DNA from: Azoarcus sp031546845
Lineage (GTDB): Bacteria; Pseudomonadota; Gammaproteobacteria; Burkholderiales; Rhodocyclaceae
Reading direction: 5' to 3'
NCBI GenBank assembly: GCA_031546845.1
Contig: JAVBJT010000021.1
Span: forward strand, 1 to 64,000
Length of the DNA stretch: 64,000 bases
Numbering within the stretch: position 1 is the stretch's first letter; every line of letters begins with the position of its first letter. A program made the position numbers and the translations under genes. This document shows, piece after piece, positions 8,580 to 18,400 of this stretch. Under the pieces are notes generated by a model. The model was given only the letters and a program-made list of their open reading frames with translations. It was not told the DNA's origin and searched no databases.

Positions 8580-8952
8580 TGAAGGCCCGGTCCGCTATTT
8601 TTTTGCACGGGCGGTGCTGCTTTGTTTTGTCCTTTTAGCGCTTCGGTTCGTGATGAGTGCTTTGTTCAGCGCCTGGATGTCGGGCGGCCCGCCAAATCCT
8701 TATCCGTTGGGCTGGATGCGCCGGGCGTGGGCGCATATGAGCTTTGCCGGCGCGGTGGTTTTTTTGGGTTGGGGGGCGTTTCTCACCATTCGGCGTTTTC
8801 CTTCGCCGGGGCGATTGGCTTGCGCGCTATTGCTGGTGGGTTTGTTACTTGTCGCCGCGCCTTATGGCGGCCGTTTCATATTGATCGACTGGTGCCTGGA
8901 CGAAGGCGGGCGATGGAACGCGGAAGCAATTCAGTGCGATAAGGACGAGTAG
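8563..8952 (+). CDS. Small predicted membrane protein
   Basis: A 129-residue protein of unknown function with about three hydrophobic segments (around residues 12-34, 58-76 and 84-108) and a charged tail ending in CDKDE. The start at 8563 lies inside the preceding gene's end; no good ribosome site is visible, so translational coupling is likely if the gene is real. A start at 8539 is also open. It closes the nudJ-mnmA gene run, and only 25 bases separate it from the convergent rhodanese gene. Confidence 0.58.
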   Translation: MTPAHNEGPVRYFFARAVLLCFVLLALRFVMSALFSAWMSGGPPNPYPLGWMRRAWAHMSFAGAVVFLGWGAFLTIRRFPSPGRLACALLLVGLLLVAAPYGGRFILIDWCLDEGGRWNAEAIQCDKDE

Positions 8953-8977
8953 CGGCCTGCATTGCCCGCCTTGTTTT

Positions 8978-9313
8978 TCAACGCGTTTCCAGCCGCTTTC
9001 TGGCCTCTTCCAAGCCGCCGTAATTTTCGACCTGCGTATAGCCCGCGTCCTTCAAGGCTTCCAAGGCCATCGCCGAGCGTCGTCCGCTACGGCAGTAGAG
9101 AATCACCGGCGTGGCCTTATCGGGCACGGCGGCGGCGATATGGGCGGCTATGCTGTCGTGCGGCAGATTGAGCGCGCCGTCGACGTGTCCCTGTGCGTAT
9201 TCATCGGGTGTGCGCACGTCGATCACGACTGGATTCGCCGCCAGCGCGGGCAAGGCCAGGCTGAGGGTGAGCGCGGCGGGGGCGAGAAAGCGGGCGAGGG
9301 CGCGGCGTAGCAT
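8978..9313 (-). CDS. Exported rhodanese-like protein
   Basis: A 111-residue single-domain rhodanese with a clear signal peptide (cleavage after LPALA near residue 25), so it is periplasmic like PspE. The domain shows IDVRTPDEYAQGHVDGALNLPH and the active-site loop CRSGRRS with Cys74, which should take a persulfide. The likely role is sulfane sulfur transfer; the acceptor is unknown. It is not obviously coupled to the upstream unknown gene, from which 74 bases separate it. Confidence 0.88.
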   Translation of the reverse strand: MLRRALARFLAPAALTLSLALPALAANPVVIDVRTPDEYAQGHVDGALNLPHDSIAAHIAAAVPDKATPVILYCRSGRRSAMALEALKDAGYTQVENYGGLEEARKRLETR

Positions 9314-9387
9314 GGGTTGTCTCTCGTGAGTGGATGGCAGTGTTCCAGAGGCGGTCTGCCCTCTAACTCTAGCAGGGGTGGGGCGGG

Positions 9388-10311
9388 TTATTTCAGGCGT
9401 TTGGTGCCTTCCGCGTAGCGTTGGCAGTGTTCGATATATTCGGCCGTGCTTTTGGGCATGGGGGTGCGGGCGCGGGTAATGTAGGTGACAAGGTCGCGGC
9501 CTCTCAGGATGAGGCGCAGGCCGCCCGCGGCCAGCCGTGCCTCGCCCGTGCGGGGCGGATCGGACAGACAGGGCTTGAAAGCGGCAAGATCTTCGCTGGC
9601 GATGACGAAGTTGGCCCAGACGTCGAAAATCATGGCGTCGGTGCGCAGCGTTTCGCATTTGATTTTGGCCGCTTCGTTGAATTGTTGCAGCGGTTTGTCG
9701 ATGCCGGTAAAAAGTCGGCTGTTGGCGAAAGTTGCGATCATGGTTGCGCAGATGTGGTCGACGTCGCGCAAGGTCTGGGAAATTTTGATGTAGCGGCTTT
9801 CGTAGAAAGCGTCGACCGGAATAGAGAAGGCGCGGAAAGGTTCGCCCCAGAGTTCGTCGATACCCTCTTCTCCGCTGCGGTGGAGCACCATGCGGCCGAG
9901 CATCAGGGCTTCTTGCAGACAGACGCCGCATTCGCCCATGAGGGCGTTTTCCGCATCGATTTCGATGCCGAGCTCTTGCAGTTCGACGAGCTTGGTGAAG
10001 ATATCGGTGGCGCGATTGAACATTGCGCCGGCGAGCATCGCGCCTTTGACGCGTTTGCGCTTCGGGTCGGTTTCGCTGTCAAAAGCGCGGCGCGCGTCGG
10101 CCAGACGCCTGCCGGGGATGTTGATGCCGTGTTCGACGTGGTTGAACAGACGCCGCGTCAGAGCCTGGATCAACGTTTTTTTCGCTTCCAGCGAATCCGC
10201 CGGCGGGGCATAGGCCTTGATCCAATAGCCATCGTAAAACAAGCGCTTAACGCCGTCGATGATATCGACGGTGCCATTGGGAATCAGTTCGTTCATGGCA
10301 GGTTGATGCAT
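9388..10311 (-). CDS. Unknown soluble helical protein
   Basis: A 307-residue protein I do not recognise. It has no signal peptide or membrane segment. Most of it looks alpha-helical (for example LEAKKTLIQALTRRLFNHVEH and ATDIFTKLVELQELGI), with three Cys in a middle region (GECGVCLQEALML and later DHICATMIAT). A second in-frame start lies at 10296 (MNELIPNG), and neither start has a clear ribosome site. Codon use and the absence of competing frames make a real gene likely. It runs alone between the sixA operon and the rhodanese. Confidence 0.72.
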   Translation of the reverse strand: MHQPAMNELIPNGTVDIIDGVKRLFYDGYWIKAYAPPADSLEAKKTLIQALTRRLFNHVEHGINIPGRRLADARRAFDSETDPKRKRVKGAMLAGAMFNRATDIFTKLVELQELGIEIDAENALMGECGVCLQEALMLGRMVLHRSGEEGIDELWGEPFRAFSIPVDAFYESRYIKISQTLRDVDHICATMIATFANSRLFTGIDKPLQQFNEAAKIKCETLRTDAMIFDVWANFVIASEDLAAFKPCLSDPPRTGEARLAAGGLRLILRGRDLVTYITRARTPMPKSTAEYIEHCQRYAEGTKRLK

Positions 10312-10429
10312 GGGTGTCGCTAAGAGAGCCGGAAGGATACGCCGGTTGCGCGTCGTCCAAAAGAGCGATGTGCCGCGAGGCGCGATATCTTCATGAAATG
10401 GGGCGGTGGCATATTCCTTTTAGACCCTT

Positions 10430-10882
10430 TCAGCTTAGTTCGGCGCCGATGACGGCGCGCAGAATGGTTTGTGCCTGGTTACCGCGCATGCGGTGGGAAA
10501 ACCACCACAGCGCGCCTTTTTTCACCGTCCATGGGGCCTCCTTGCCGCTTAGCAGCAGGGCGGCGAGGCGGCCCAGGCTTGGTTGATGGCCGACGATGAG
10601 CACCGCGCCGCCAGCATTCGGCCAGCCGGTGGCGGCCAGCAGGTCGGTCGCGCTGGCCGCGGGGCCGAGCGCTGGCAGAACGGCAAAATCGGCGCCCAAT
10701 GCCGATGCGGTCTGGCGGGTGCGCCGGGTCGGGCTGGCGAGCACTCGCGGGTACTTGGGGCCATGTTCGCCGAGCCAGGTCGCGATGCGGTGCGCTTGCT
10801 CGATGCCATGCGCGGTCAATGCCCGTTCGTGATCCGGCTCGCCGTCGGCGGCTTCGGCGTGGCGCCAGAGCAGCAGGTCCAT
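10430..10882 (-). CDS. sixA: Phosphohistidine phosphatase SixA-like
   Basis: A 150-residue histidine-phosphatase-superfamily protein. The catalytic RHAE motif (Arg7, His8) opens the protein right after MDLLLW, and the second His is in VGHQPSLG near residue 98. In E. coli SixA removes phosphate from phosphohistidine on phosphotransfer proteins such as PtsP/NPr. The frame extends upstream, but starting at 10882 matches the family exactly. It follows the CYTH-CHAD gene by 35 bases and is probably the last gene of the glnE operon. Confidence 0.88.
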   Translation of the reverse strand: MDLLLWRHAEAADGEPDHERALTAHGIEQAHRIATWLGEHGPKYPRVLASPTRRTRQTASALGADFAVLPALGPAASATDLLAATGWPNAGGAVLIVGHQPSLGRLAALLLSGKEAPWTVKKGALWWFSHRMRGNQAQTILRAVIGAELS

Positions 10883-10917
10883 GCGTTTTTCCGTGGTGGT
10901 GCGCGATGCGCTTACTT

Positions 10918-12459
10918 TCACCACGGTTTTTGACTCCATAAAAGCGCTTTGGTTTTGCGCAACGCGCGGCGTTGGCGGCGGGCAAGGCGCTTTCCTTTGT
11001 TGTCGTTAACGATGCGCGCGGTGGCGGCGCGTAGCGTGTCGTCGCTGTCGGCCCAGGCTTGGAGCAGGCCGCGGGCGCTGTCGGCGTCGCTGAAATGGCC
11101 GAGCGTGGTTTGCGCGCGGGCGAGCCGTTTCAGGTATCGCAGGCTCGCTTTGGATGCGAATAACGGAGCGAAAAACTCGGTGCCATAGCGCAAGCGTTTT
11201 AGTGCGATGCGCAGGGCGTGCAATTTCGCTGGCGTAAGCGGGGAGGCGGCCTTGAAACGGCGTCGGACGCTTTTGCGCAACCCTGTCAGCCGCCGGCGGG
11301 CGAGGCGCTTGAGTGGCACGGTGGCGGTTCGTGCGGATTCGGGCAGGCGGTGGAGGGCGGTGCCGAAGGCGAGCAGGGCGTGGCCATGCCGGGCGATCTG
11401 GCTCAGCGAGGTTTCGCGTGCGCGCAGGCGGGCGTTGTCGGCACAGGTCAGCAGCCGTGGCAAACCGTCGATGCGCTGGATGCCGTTATGCGCGATGAGC
11501 GGGTCGAGCACGGTTTCGTGTAGCACTTCGATGTCGCGGCTGTCGCTCAGGCCAGCGGCCAGATCGCGCAGGCGCTCGTTCCAGGTGGGGACGAAGGCGT
11601 CCGGCAGGATGGGCGAGAAGATGCGCACGAGCGAGCGCAGCCGGCGTAGTGCCACGCGCAATTGGTGCAGGCATTCGGCATACGCATCGCCGTGGATGCC
11701 GACGGCGATGGCGATATTGGCGTTGGCCTGCCATTGGCGTAGGCAGGCGTGGGCAAGCTCGCGGAAGGCGTCGAGCGCGGAGTGGTCCGTGGTGAGGCTC
11801 GGGAGGGCGGCTTGCTCCGCTTGCGGCACTTGATTATGGAACAGGCGGTAGCCGCGCGCGGCCTTGGAAAGGTCGGAAGGCAGCAGCGGCAGGTCGCGGG
11901 TGAGTTCGCAGGCCAGGTCGAGCAGGTCGAGTTCGGTGCCGCTTTCCAGCTCCAGTTCCAACTCGTGGATCGCTTCCGTGCGTGTGCCAGCCTCGATGGT
12001 GCCGGTATCGATCATCAGCAGGATGCGCACGCCGTCGCGTGGCGTATACAGCCGGGTTTCGCGGCGGAAGCGGGTGGTGAATGCCGGGGCCAGGGCGTCG
12101 CGGTAAAGGGCCAGCGTTTCGGCGACTTCGGGGATGTCGACCGCGCTGAAATCGAACTGGCCGCGATAGGCCTGCTCCCATTCGGGTCGTTGCGACAGGC
12201 CGGCGGTGGAGGTGGCGGCGCATTTGACCGTTTGCAGCCAGTCGCGCCCCTGCTTGCGGGTGCGCACGGCGATTTTGCGCGCCTTGAGCGCGAAGTCCGG
12301 GGTATCGAAATAGGTGTTGTGGAGCGTGGTGGCGCGGCCTTGTTTTTGCGTGCCGGCCACGATGGGGTGGTGGCGCAGCATCGGCAGGATGGAGGCTGGG
12401 AGGTTGAGTTTGAGTTCGATTTCCTGATTCATGGCGTTTGGATTGGGAGGTGCGCTCAT
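10918..12459 (-). CDS. CYTH and CHAD domain protein (polyphosphate-linked)
   Basis: A 513-residue two-domain protein. The N-terminal CYTH (triphosphate tunnel) domain carries the EIELKL signature and alternating basic and acidic strands such as IAVRTRKQG and ELELELESG; the C-terminal CHAD domain has paired helices with conserved His and Arg (HQLRVALRRLRS, HALRIALKRLRYGTEFF). CYTH enzymes hydrolyse triphosphates or tripolyphosphate, and CHAD domains bind polyphosphate. The start at 12459 overlaps the glnE stop (ATGA); the downstream ATG at 12432 (MNQEIELK) is a good alternative and matches the usual domain edge. It is coupled to glnE and followed by sixA. Confidence 0.9.
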   Translation of the reverse strand: MSAPPNPNAMNQEIELKLNLPASILPMLRHHPIVAGTQKQGRATTLHNTYFDTPDFALKARKIAVRTRKQGRDWLQTVKCAATSTAGLSQRPEWEQAYRGQFDFSAVDIPEVAETLALYRDALAPAFTTRFRRETRLYTPRDGVRILLMIDTGTIEAGTRTEAIHELELELESGTELDLLDLACELTRDLPLLPSDLSKAARGYRLFHNQVPQAEQAALPSLTTDHSALDAFRELAHACLRQWQANANIAIAVGIHGDAYAECLHQLRVALRRLRSLVRIFSPILPDAFVPTWNERLRDLAAGLSDSRDIEVLHETVLDPLIAHNGIQRIDGLPRLLTCADNARLRARETSLSQIARHGHALLAFGTALHRLPESARTATVPLKRLARRRLTGLRKSVRRRFKAASPLTPAKLHALRIALKRLRYGTEFFAPLFASKASLRYLKRLARAQTTLGHFSDADSARGLLQAWADSDDTLRAATARIVNDNKGKRLARRQRRALRKTKALLWSQKPW

Positions 12460-15122
12460 TCTCCGAACAGGGCGTTCCACAAGGCTAGCACTGGCTCGCG
12501 CACGGCGGCGACTTCTTCCTTGTCGACCCGTGAGGGTTGGCTGTTCAGGCGCTGGCGGTGTTGCAGCCTGCGCAGCAGGCGGTAGCTGTTGCCGCAGGCG
12601 GTGGCGAGCTTGGCCGGGATCAGACCGATTTCGCCACAGATGCGCAGCAGGGCGATGTTGCCGAGGTTGCCGGTGAGTCGCGGGTGGTCGTGGGCGTGGC
12701 CGAGCACGAGGTATTGGATGAGAAATTCGACGTCGACGAGGCCACCGGCGTCGTGCTTGAGATCGAACAACGGGCTTTTATCGGCGTGGGCGTCGCGCAT
12801 CTTGTTGCGCATCGCCAGCACTTCGGCGCGCAGCGTGTCGCGCTCGCGCGGCAGGCGCAGGATTTCCTCGCGGATGCGCTCGAAGGCGGCGCCGATCGTC
12901 CGGTCCCCCGCGCTCATGCGGGCGCGGGTCAGCGCCTGGTGTTCCCATACCCAGGCCGATTCCAGTTGGTATTTGCGGAAGGCGTCGAGCGAGCAGACGA
13001 GCAGGCCGGCCTCGCCGTTAGGGCGCAGGCGCAGGTCGGTTTCGAACAGGATGCCGGCGGCGGTGCGGCTCGATAGCCAGGTGCTGGTGCGCTGGGCGAG
13101 GCGCGAGTAGACCTCGGCGGCTTCGGGGGCGTCGTCGTCGTAGAGGAAAACGATGTCGAGGTCGGACGCGTAGCCCAACTCCTTGCCGCCGAGCTTGCCG
13201 TAGCTGATGACGGCAAAGCGCGGATCGTCGCGGTGGCGGATATTGATCTTGCGCCAGCACAGCGGCAGGGTGAGGTCGACCATGATGTCGGCCAGTTCGG
13301 ACAGGTGGTCGGCAAGCTTTTCCACCGTCAGCCGGCCAGCGATGTCCTGCACGAGCAGGCGGAAGACCTGGGCGTGGTGGTGTTCGCGCATCAGGTCCAT
13401 CTGCCGTTCCATGTCGGGTTCCACGGCGTCGAGCTGGGCGGTGAGTTCGGCGCGGAATCCGGCCCAGTCGGGCTTGGCGCCGAGGCTGCGCTCGTCGAGC
13501 AACTCGTCGAGCAGGATGGGGTGGCGGGTGAGGTACTGCGCCGCCCACAGCGAGGCGTCCGCCAGATCGGCCACCCGCGCGAGCGCCTGCGGGTATTGTT
13601 GGAGCAAGGCCAGATAGGCGCCACGGCGGTTGATCGCTTCGAGCAGATCGAGGCAGCGCGCGAGCGTGTCGTCCGGGTGGAGCGAGGCGGCGGCGACTTC
13701 GATGACGCGCGGCATGAGCGCGTCGAAACGGCTTTGGATGTGGTTCGGCAACTGCTGGTAGCGCGCGCTGGTGCGGATTGCGCAGAGCCGTTGGGCGGCG
13801 GCGGAGGCGTCGGCATAGCCCAGGCCGGCTAGCGCGGGGGAGATCCGTTCGGGGTCGTCGGCCGTGGCCCAGATATCGCCGAGGTCGTGTTCTTCGTCGC
13901 TGGGGGGGCCGAACACGGTGCCGAAGTGCCGGCTGACGGCGGCCCGGTGGCGGTCGAGTTCGGTAAGGAGCGCGTCGTAGTCGCCGAAGCCCATCGCCCG
14001 AGCCACGAGCGCGCGGTCGGCGTCGTCTTCCGGCAGGTCGTGGGTTTGGGCGTCGTCGAGGTATTGCAGGCGGTGTTCTAGACGGCGCAGAAAATCGTAG
14101 GCGGTGGTGAGTTCGTCCACCGCATCGGCGGTAAGGATGCCGCGTTCGGCCAGTTTCGCCAGCACTTGCAAGGTCGGCCGCACCTGTAGCGCGGTGTCGC
14201 GGCCGCCGCGAATCAATTGAAACACTTGCGCGATGAATTCGATTTCGCGGATGCCGCCGGGGCCGAGTTTGACATTGTGGGCGCGGTCGCGGCGCGCGAC
14301 TTCGCGGCGGATCTGCAGGTGCAGATCGCGCATGGCGTTGATCGCGCCGAAATCGAGGTATTTGCGGAATATGAAGGGGCGGGTGATCTGTTCCAGTTCG
14401 CGCCAGCGCTCGCCGATGAGCACGCGGGCCTTGATCCAGGCGTAGCGTTCCCATTCCCGCCCCTGGGCGATCAGATATCTTTCCAGCATGTCGAAGCTGC
14501 CCACCAGTGGGCCGGAGTCGCCGTTGGGCCGCAGCCGCATGTCGACGCGGAACACCTGGCCGTGCTCGGTGATGTCGGCCAGCGCCTGGATGATCTGCTT
14601 GCCCAGCCGCTCGAAGAACTCGAAGTTGCTGATGGTCTTTTTGCCGCCGGTGTCGCCGTCTTCCGGGTAGATAAAGATCAGGTCGACGTCGGAGGACACG
14701 TTCAACTCGCGGCCGCCGAGCTTACCCATGCCGATGATGTCCAGTTCCTGTTCCCAACCGGTGAGCGACAGCGGCTGCCCGTAGCGCTGCACCAGCGCCT
14801 CGCGCAGCACGTCGTGCGCGTGGCGGATGGCGACTTCGGCCAGCACCGTCATCGTTTCGGTGACTTCGGCGAGCGTTGCCCGGCCGGAAAGATCGCGCAC
14901 CGCGAGGTGGCATAGCACCCAGGTACGCAGATGGCGCAGCGTGGGCCGCAATGCGGCTTCGTCGTCGCCCCGGGCGGCGATGAAGTCGCGCATGGCGTCG
15001 GCGTCGATGGCCGCGCCGACGCTCGCTGTCAATGCCTCCTTCAGCCACGGCCGGCTTTCCAGCATACGGGTGAGAAAACGCGACAAACCGGCGGCGTGGC
15101 GAATGGCGGATTCGTTGGGCAT
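12456..15122 (-). CDS. glnE: Glutamine synthetase adenylyltransferase/deadenylylase
   Basis: An 888-residue bifunctional enzyme that adds and removes AMP on glutamine synthetase according to PII signals, setting nitrogen assimilation. Both nucleotidyltransferase halves show the G-G/S-x-DxD pattern: MGKLGGRELNVSSDVDLIF near residues 131-149 (deadenylylase) and YGKLGGKELGYASDLDIVF in the C-terminal half (adenylylase). It is somewhat shorter than the 946-residue E. coli enzyme. It is divergent from yhdP and leads an operon with CYTH-CHAD and sixA. Confidence 0.95.
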   Translation of the reverse strand: MPNESAIRHAAGLSRFLTRMLESRPWLKEALTASVGAAIDADAMRDFIAARGDDEAALRPTLRHLRTWVLCHLAVRDLSGRATLAEVTETMTVLAEVAIRHAHDVLREALVQRYGQPLSLTGWEQELDIIGMGKLGGRELNVSSDVDLIFIYPEDGDTGGKKTISNFEFFERLGKQIIQALADITEHGQVFRVDMRLRPNGDSGPLVGSFDMLERYLIAQGREWERYAWIKARVLIGERWRELEQITRPFIFRKYLDFGAINAMRDLHLQIRREVARRDRAHNVKLGPGGIREIEFIAQVFQLIRGGRDTALQVRPTLQVLAKLAERGILTADAVDELTTAYDFLRRLEHRLQYLDDAQTHDLPEDDADRALVARAMGFGDYDALLTELDRHRAAVSRHFGTVFGPPSDEEHDLGDIWATADDPERISPALAGLGYADASAAAQRLCAIRTSARYQQLPNHIQSRFDALMPRVIEVAAASLHPDDTLARCLDLLEAINRRGAYLALLQQYPQALARVADLADASLWAAQYLTRHPILLDELLDERSLGAKPDWAGFRAELTAQLDAVEPDMERQMDLMREHHHAQVFRLLVQDIAGRLTVEKLADHLSELADIMVDLTLPLCWRKINIRHRDDPRFAVISYGKLGGKELGYASDLDIVFLYDDDAPEAAEVYSRLAQRTSTWLSSRTAAGILFETDLRLRPNGEAGLLVCSLDAFRKYQLESAWVWEHQALTRARMSAGDRTIGAAFERIREEILRLPRERDTLRAEVLAMRNKMRDAHADKSPLFDLKHDAGGLVDVEFLIQYLVLGHAHDHPRLTGNLGNIALLRICGEIGLIPAKLATACGNSYRLLRRLQHRQRLNSQPSRVDKEEVAAVREPVLALWNALFGE

Positions 15123-15450
15123 GGTTTGAAAAAAAGTGAGCGGTGGCGAAAGGTGCTGCCGGGCGGAGGCGAGTGCCGGATGGAATGCCGGAAGTCCAGG
15201 CCGCGCGGCAAAATGCCATCATACCCTCACTCGCTCCGGTGCCGGCGCGCTTGCGTATTTGTCATGGCCTTGGGGTATGCACGCGCCGTAGCGCAGGGCA
15301 TGCCCATTTGTGCCACTATTTTGTCTTGGGCCGCCATAACGGGTGGGCGGGCCGCCGGCGTATGCCGGACTATTGATAGAATCAGCACCCTTTTGCTTGG
15401 CGTTGCGCGAGCCGTAACGCCGCGCGCCGGTTTGGGCGGCCCTGATTTCG
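15123..15450. other. Divergent promoter region between glnE and yhdP
   Basis: A 328-base region with no credible gene. Short open frames on both strands have proline/arginine-rich, gene-unlike compositions. It must contain the two divergent promoters; I could not identify convincing -35/-10 pairs or an operator. Confidence 0.55.
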
Positions 15451-18400
15451 ATGAACCACTCTTCACCTTCCGTTTCCGCCGCCGTGGTCCGCCCGCCCGC
15501 GACGCGATTGCGCACCGCATTGCGCCGGTTGCTGTGGGTGCTGTTGGGCCTGTGGTTCATCGCCAGCGGGGCGTTTCTGTTTGCGCGCTATGTGCTTGTG
15601 CCGCGCCTGAGCGATTACCGGGTCGAGATCGCCGAGGCAGCGTCGCGCGCGGTCGGCTTGCCGCTATCCATCGATACGCTGACAGCCGATTGGTCCGGCG
15701 TGCGTCCGCGCTTGCATCTGGGCGGCATTACCGTGCACGACGAAGCCGGCCGGCCGGCGCTGAGTCTTGCGCGGGTCGATGCCACCTTGTCGCTGGAATC
15801 GCTGTTGCGCTGGCAGCCGCATTTTCATCGCCTCGACATTCATTCGCCCGAGCTCGCCTTGCGCCGCGAGCGTGACGGCGGCCTGGTCGTCGCGGGTCTG
15901 CGCATCAACGCCGAGCCGGGCGGCGGCGGATTTCTCGAATGGCTGCTCGCCCAGCGCCAGATCGTCATCCACGACGCCACGCTGTCGTGGACCGACGACT
16001 ATCGCAACGCGCCCGAATTGCGCCTGGAAAAGGTCGATTTCCGCCTCGACCGGCGCTTGTTCCGCCACCGCTTCGCCTTGCACGCCCAGCCACCGGGGGA
16101 ACTGGCGTCGGAACTCGATTTGCGTGGCGAGTTGAGCCGTTTGTCGCTCGATCATCCGCTGAGTTCCAAAGGCACGCTGTACGTCGATTTGCAGCGCGCC
16201 AGCCTGGGCGGCTGGGCGGCGTGGGTGGATTACCCGCTGCCCTTGAAGGGCGAGGGCAGCGTGCGGATGTGGGTCGATCTGGACGGCGAGGCGGTGCAGA
16301 CGATGACGGCGGATGTGTCGCTGGAAGCGGTTTCTGCCCGCCTTGGCGAGGGCTTGCCGGAACTCGACCTCTCCCGGCTCGAAGGGCGTCTGATCGCGGG
16401 CCGCGCGGCGGATGGTATGCGCTTGACGACGGAAGGGCTGCGGCTGGCGACCGTGGATGGGCTGGTGTTGCCGGCCACCGATTTCACGCTGCGTTGGCGC
16501 GGCGCCGATGCGCGGGGTGGGGAAGGCGGCGAACTGCGCGCGAATCTGCTCGATCTGGCCGTGCTTGCCCGCTTGGCGGCCTATCTGCCTTTGGCCGATC
16601 CGGCGCGCGAGCGGCTGGCGGCATCCGACCTGCATGGGCAGGTCGGTGCCTTGAATCTGACTTGGCGTGGCGATGCGGCCGCTCCACAAGGCTGGACGCT
16701 CGCCGCCAAGTTCGAGGGCGTCGGCCTTGCGGCGCACGATGCGCTGCCCGGTTTCGGTGGGCTGTCCGGCGAGCTTGAGGGCAACGAGCGCGATGGACGT
16801 TTCCACATATCCGGAATGCAGGCCCACCTCGATCTGCCACGGATATTCGAGCAATCGCGCCTGGCCTTGTCGTCCCTGCAGGTGGAAGGCGGCTGGTCGC
16901 ACGCCGACGGGCGCTTGAAAATCGCGCTCGATAAGGCCAGCTTCGACAACCCCGATGCCGCCGGCGATGCTTCCGGCAGTTATTGGCCGGCGGCGGGCAG
17001 CGCCGGCGAGATTGATCTCCAAGCCAGGCTCACCCGCGCGGATAGCTCCACCGTATGGCGCTACCTGCCGCGTGTGGTCAACAACGCAACGCGCGATTGG
17101 GTACGCAACGGCATTCGCCGCGCCACCGTGCCGGAAACCCGGCTGCAGCTTAAAGGGCACTTGGACAATTTTCCGTTCTACGACGGCAAGGGCCAGTTTC
17201 TCGTCGCTATCAAGGTCGTGGATGGGGTACTCGATTACGCCCCCGGTTGGCCGGTGATCGAAGGCTTGAACGGCGAAGTCCGCTTCGAAGGGCCAGGGCT
17301 GCGCATCGAGGCGGCGCAGGCACGGATCTTCGGCGTCGCGCTGACCAACACCGTCGCCAGCGCGCCCGATCTCGACGCCGCCGGTGGGCCGGTTCTGACC
17401 ATCGTCGGCAAGGCAGGTGGCCCGACCGCCGAATTCCTGCGTTTCGTGTCCGCAAGCCCGGTGGCCGAGCATATCGGCCATTTCACCGATGGCATGCGCG
17501 CCGAGGGCACCGGCAAGCTGGATTTGCGCCTCGTCATGCCGCTCCATGCGTTGAACGATACCAAGGTCGGTGGCGAGTACCGCTTTGCCGCCAACCGGCT
17601 GTGGCTGGTCGATGGCCTCGCGCCGCTGGAAGACGCGAACGGCCGGCTCCGTTTCAGCGCCACCGAGCTCACCGTACCGGAAGCCCACGCGCGTCTGTTC
17701 GGCGAGCCGCTGCAGCTTTCCGCCCGCACCGATGCCGAGGGCGAAGTGACTTTTTTCGCGCTCGGCACGTTGCCCGCCGCCACCGTGCAGCGCGAATATG
17801 CCAATCCGCTGCTGGCCCATTTGGGCGGCTCGGCATCCTGGCAGGCGGATATTGCCGTGCGCCACGCGGGTGTGCGCGTCAGCGTGCGTTCCGAACTCGA
17901 CGGCATAACCTCATCCTTGCCATATCCCCTGAATAAAGCCGCCGCTGAAAAATGGCCTTTGCGCGTGGAGGTGGAGTACCCGGACAGCCAGCACCGCACC
18001 ATCCGCGCCCAGCTTGCCGAGCGCTTGCAGGCTGAGATCGAGCACGGCGCCGATGCCGCGGGCTGGCAGGTGAAGCGTGGCGGTATCGGGATATTCCAGC
18101 CGCCGCGCGTGGTGGACGGTGGCGTGATGGCGGCGGCGTCGTTCGACGAAATCGATTTGGACGCCTGGCGCCGTGTTTTTGCCCAGGCGGATGGGCAGAG
18201 CAAGGGGGCTGAAAAAGACGCCGGGCAGGATGCGGGAAAAAGCCATGGCGAAAGCGGCGTTCAGGGCTTTGCGCTGGCTGGCGTGACGATGCAGGCGCGC
18301 AAGCTGCACCTCTACGGCCAAACCCTGGGCAGCGTGCAACTGCGCGCGCTGTCCGATGCCGGCGGCTGGAAAGCCCATCTAGATAGCGACAGGGCGCAGG

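Noticed and set aside
15664..17865. Minus-strand open frame of 733 codons inside yhdP
   Set aside because: Shadow of yhdP; its translation has the repetitive composition of an antisense frame and no signature.
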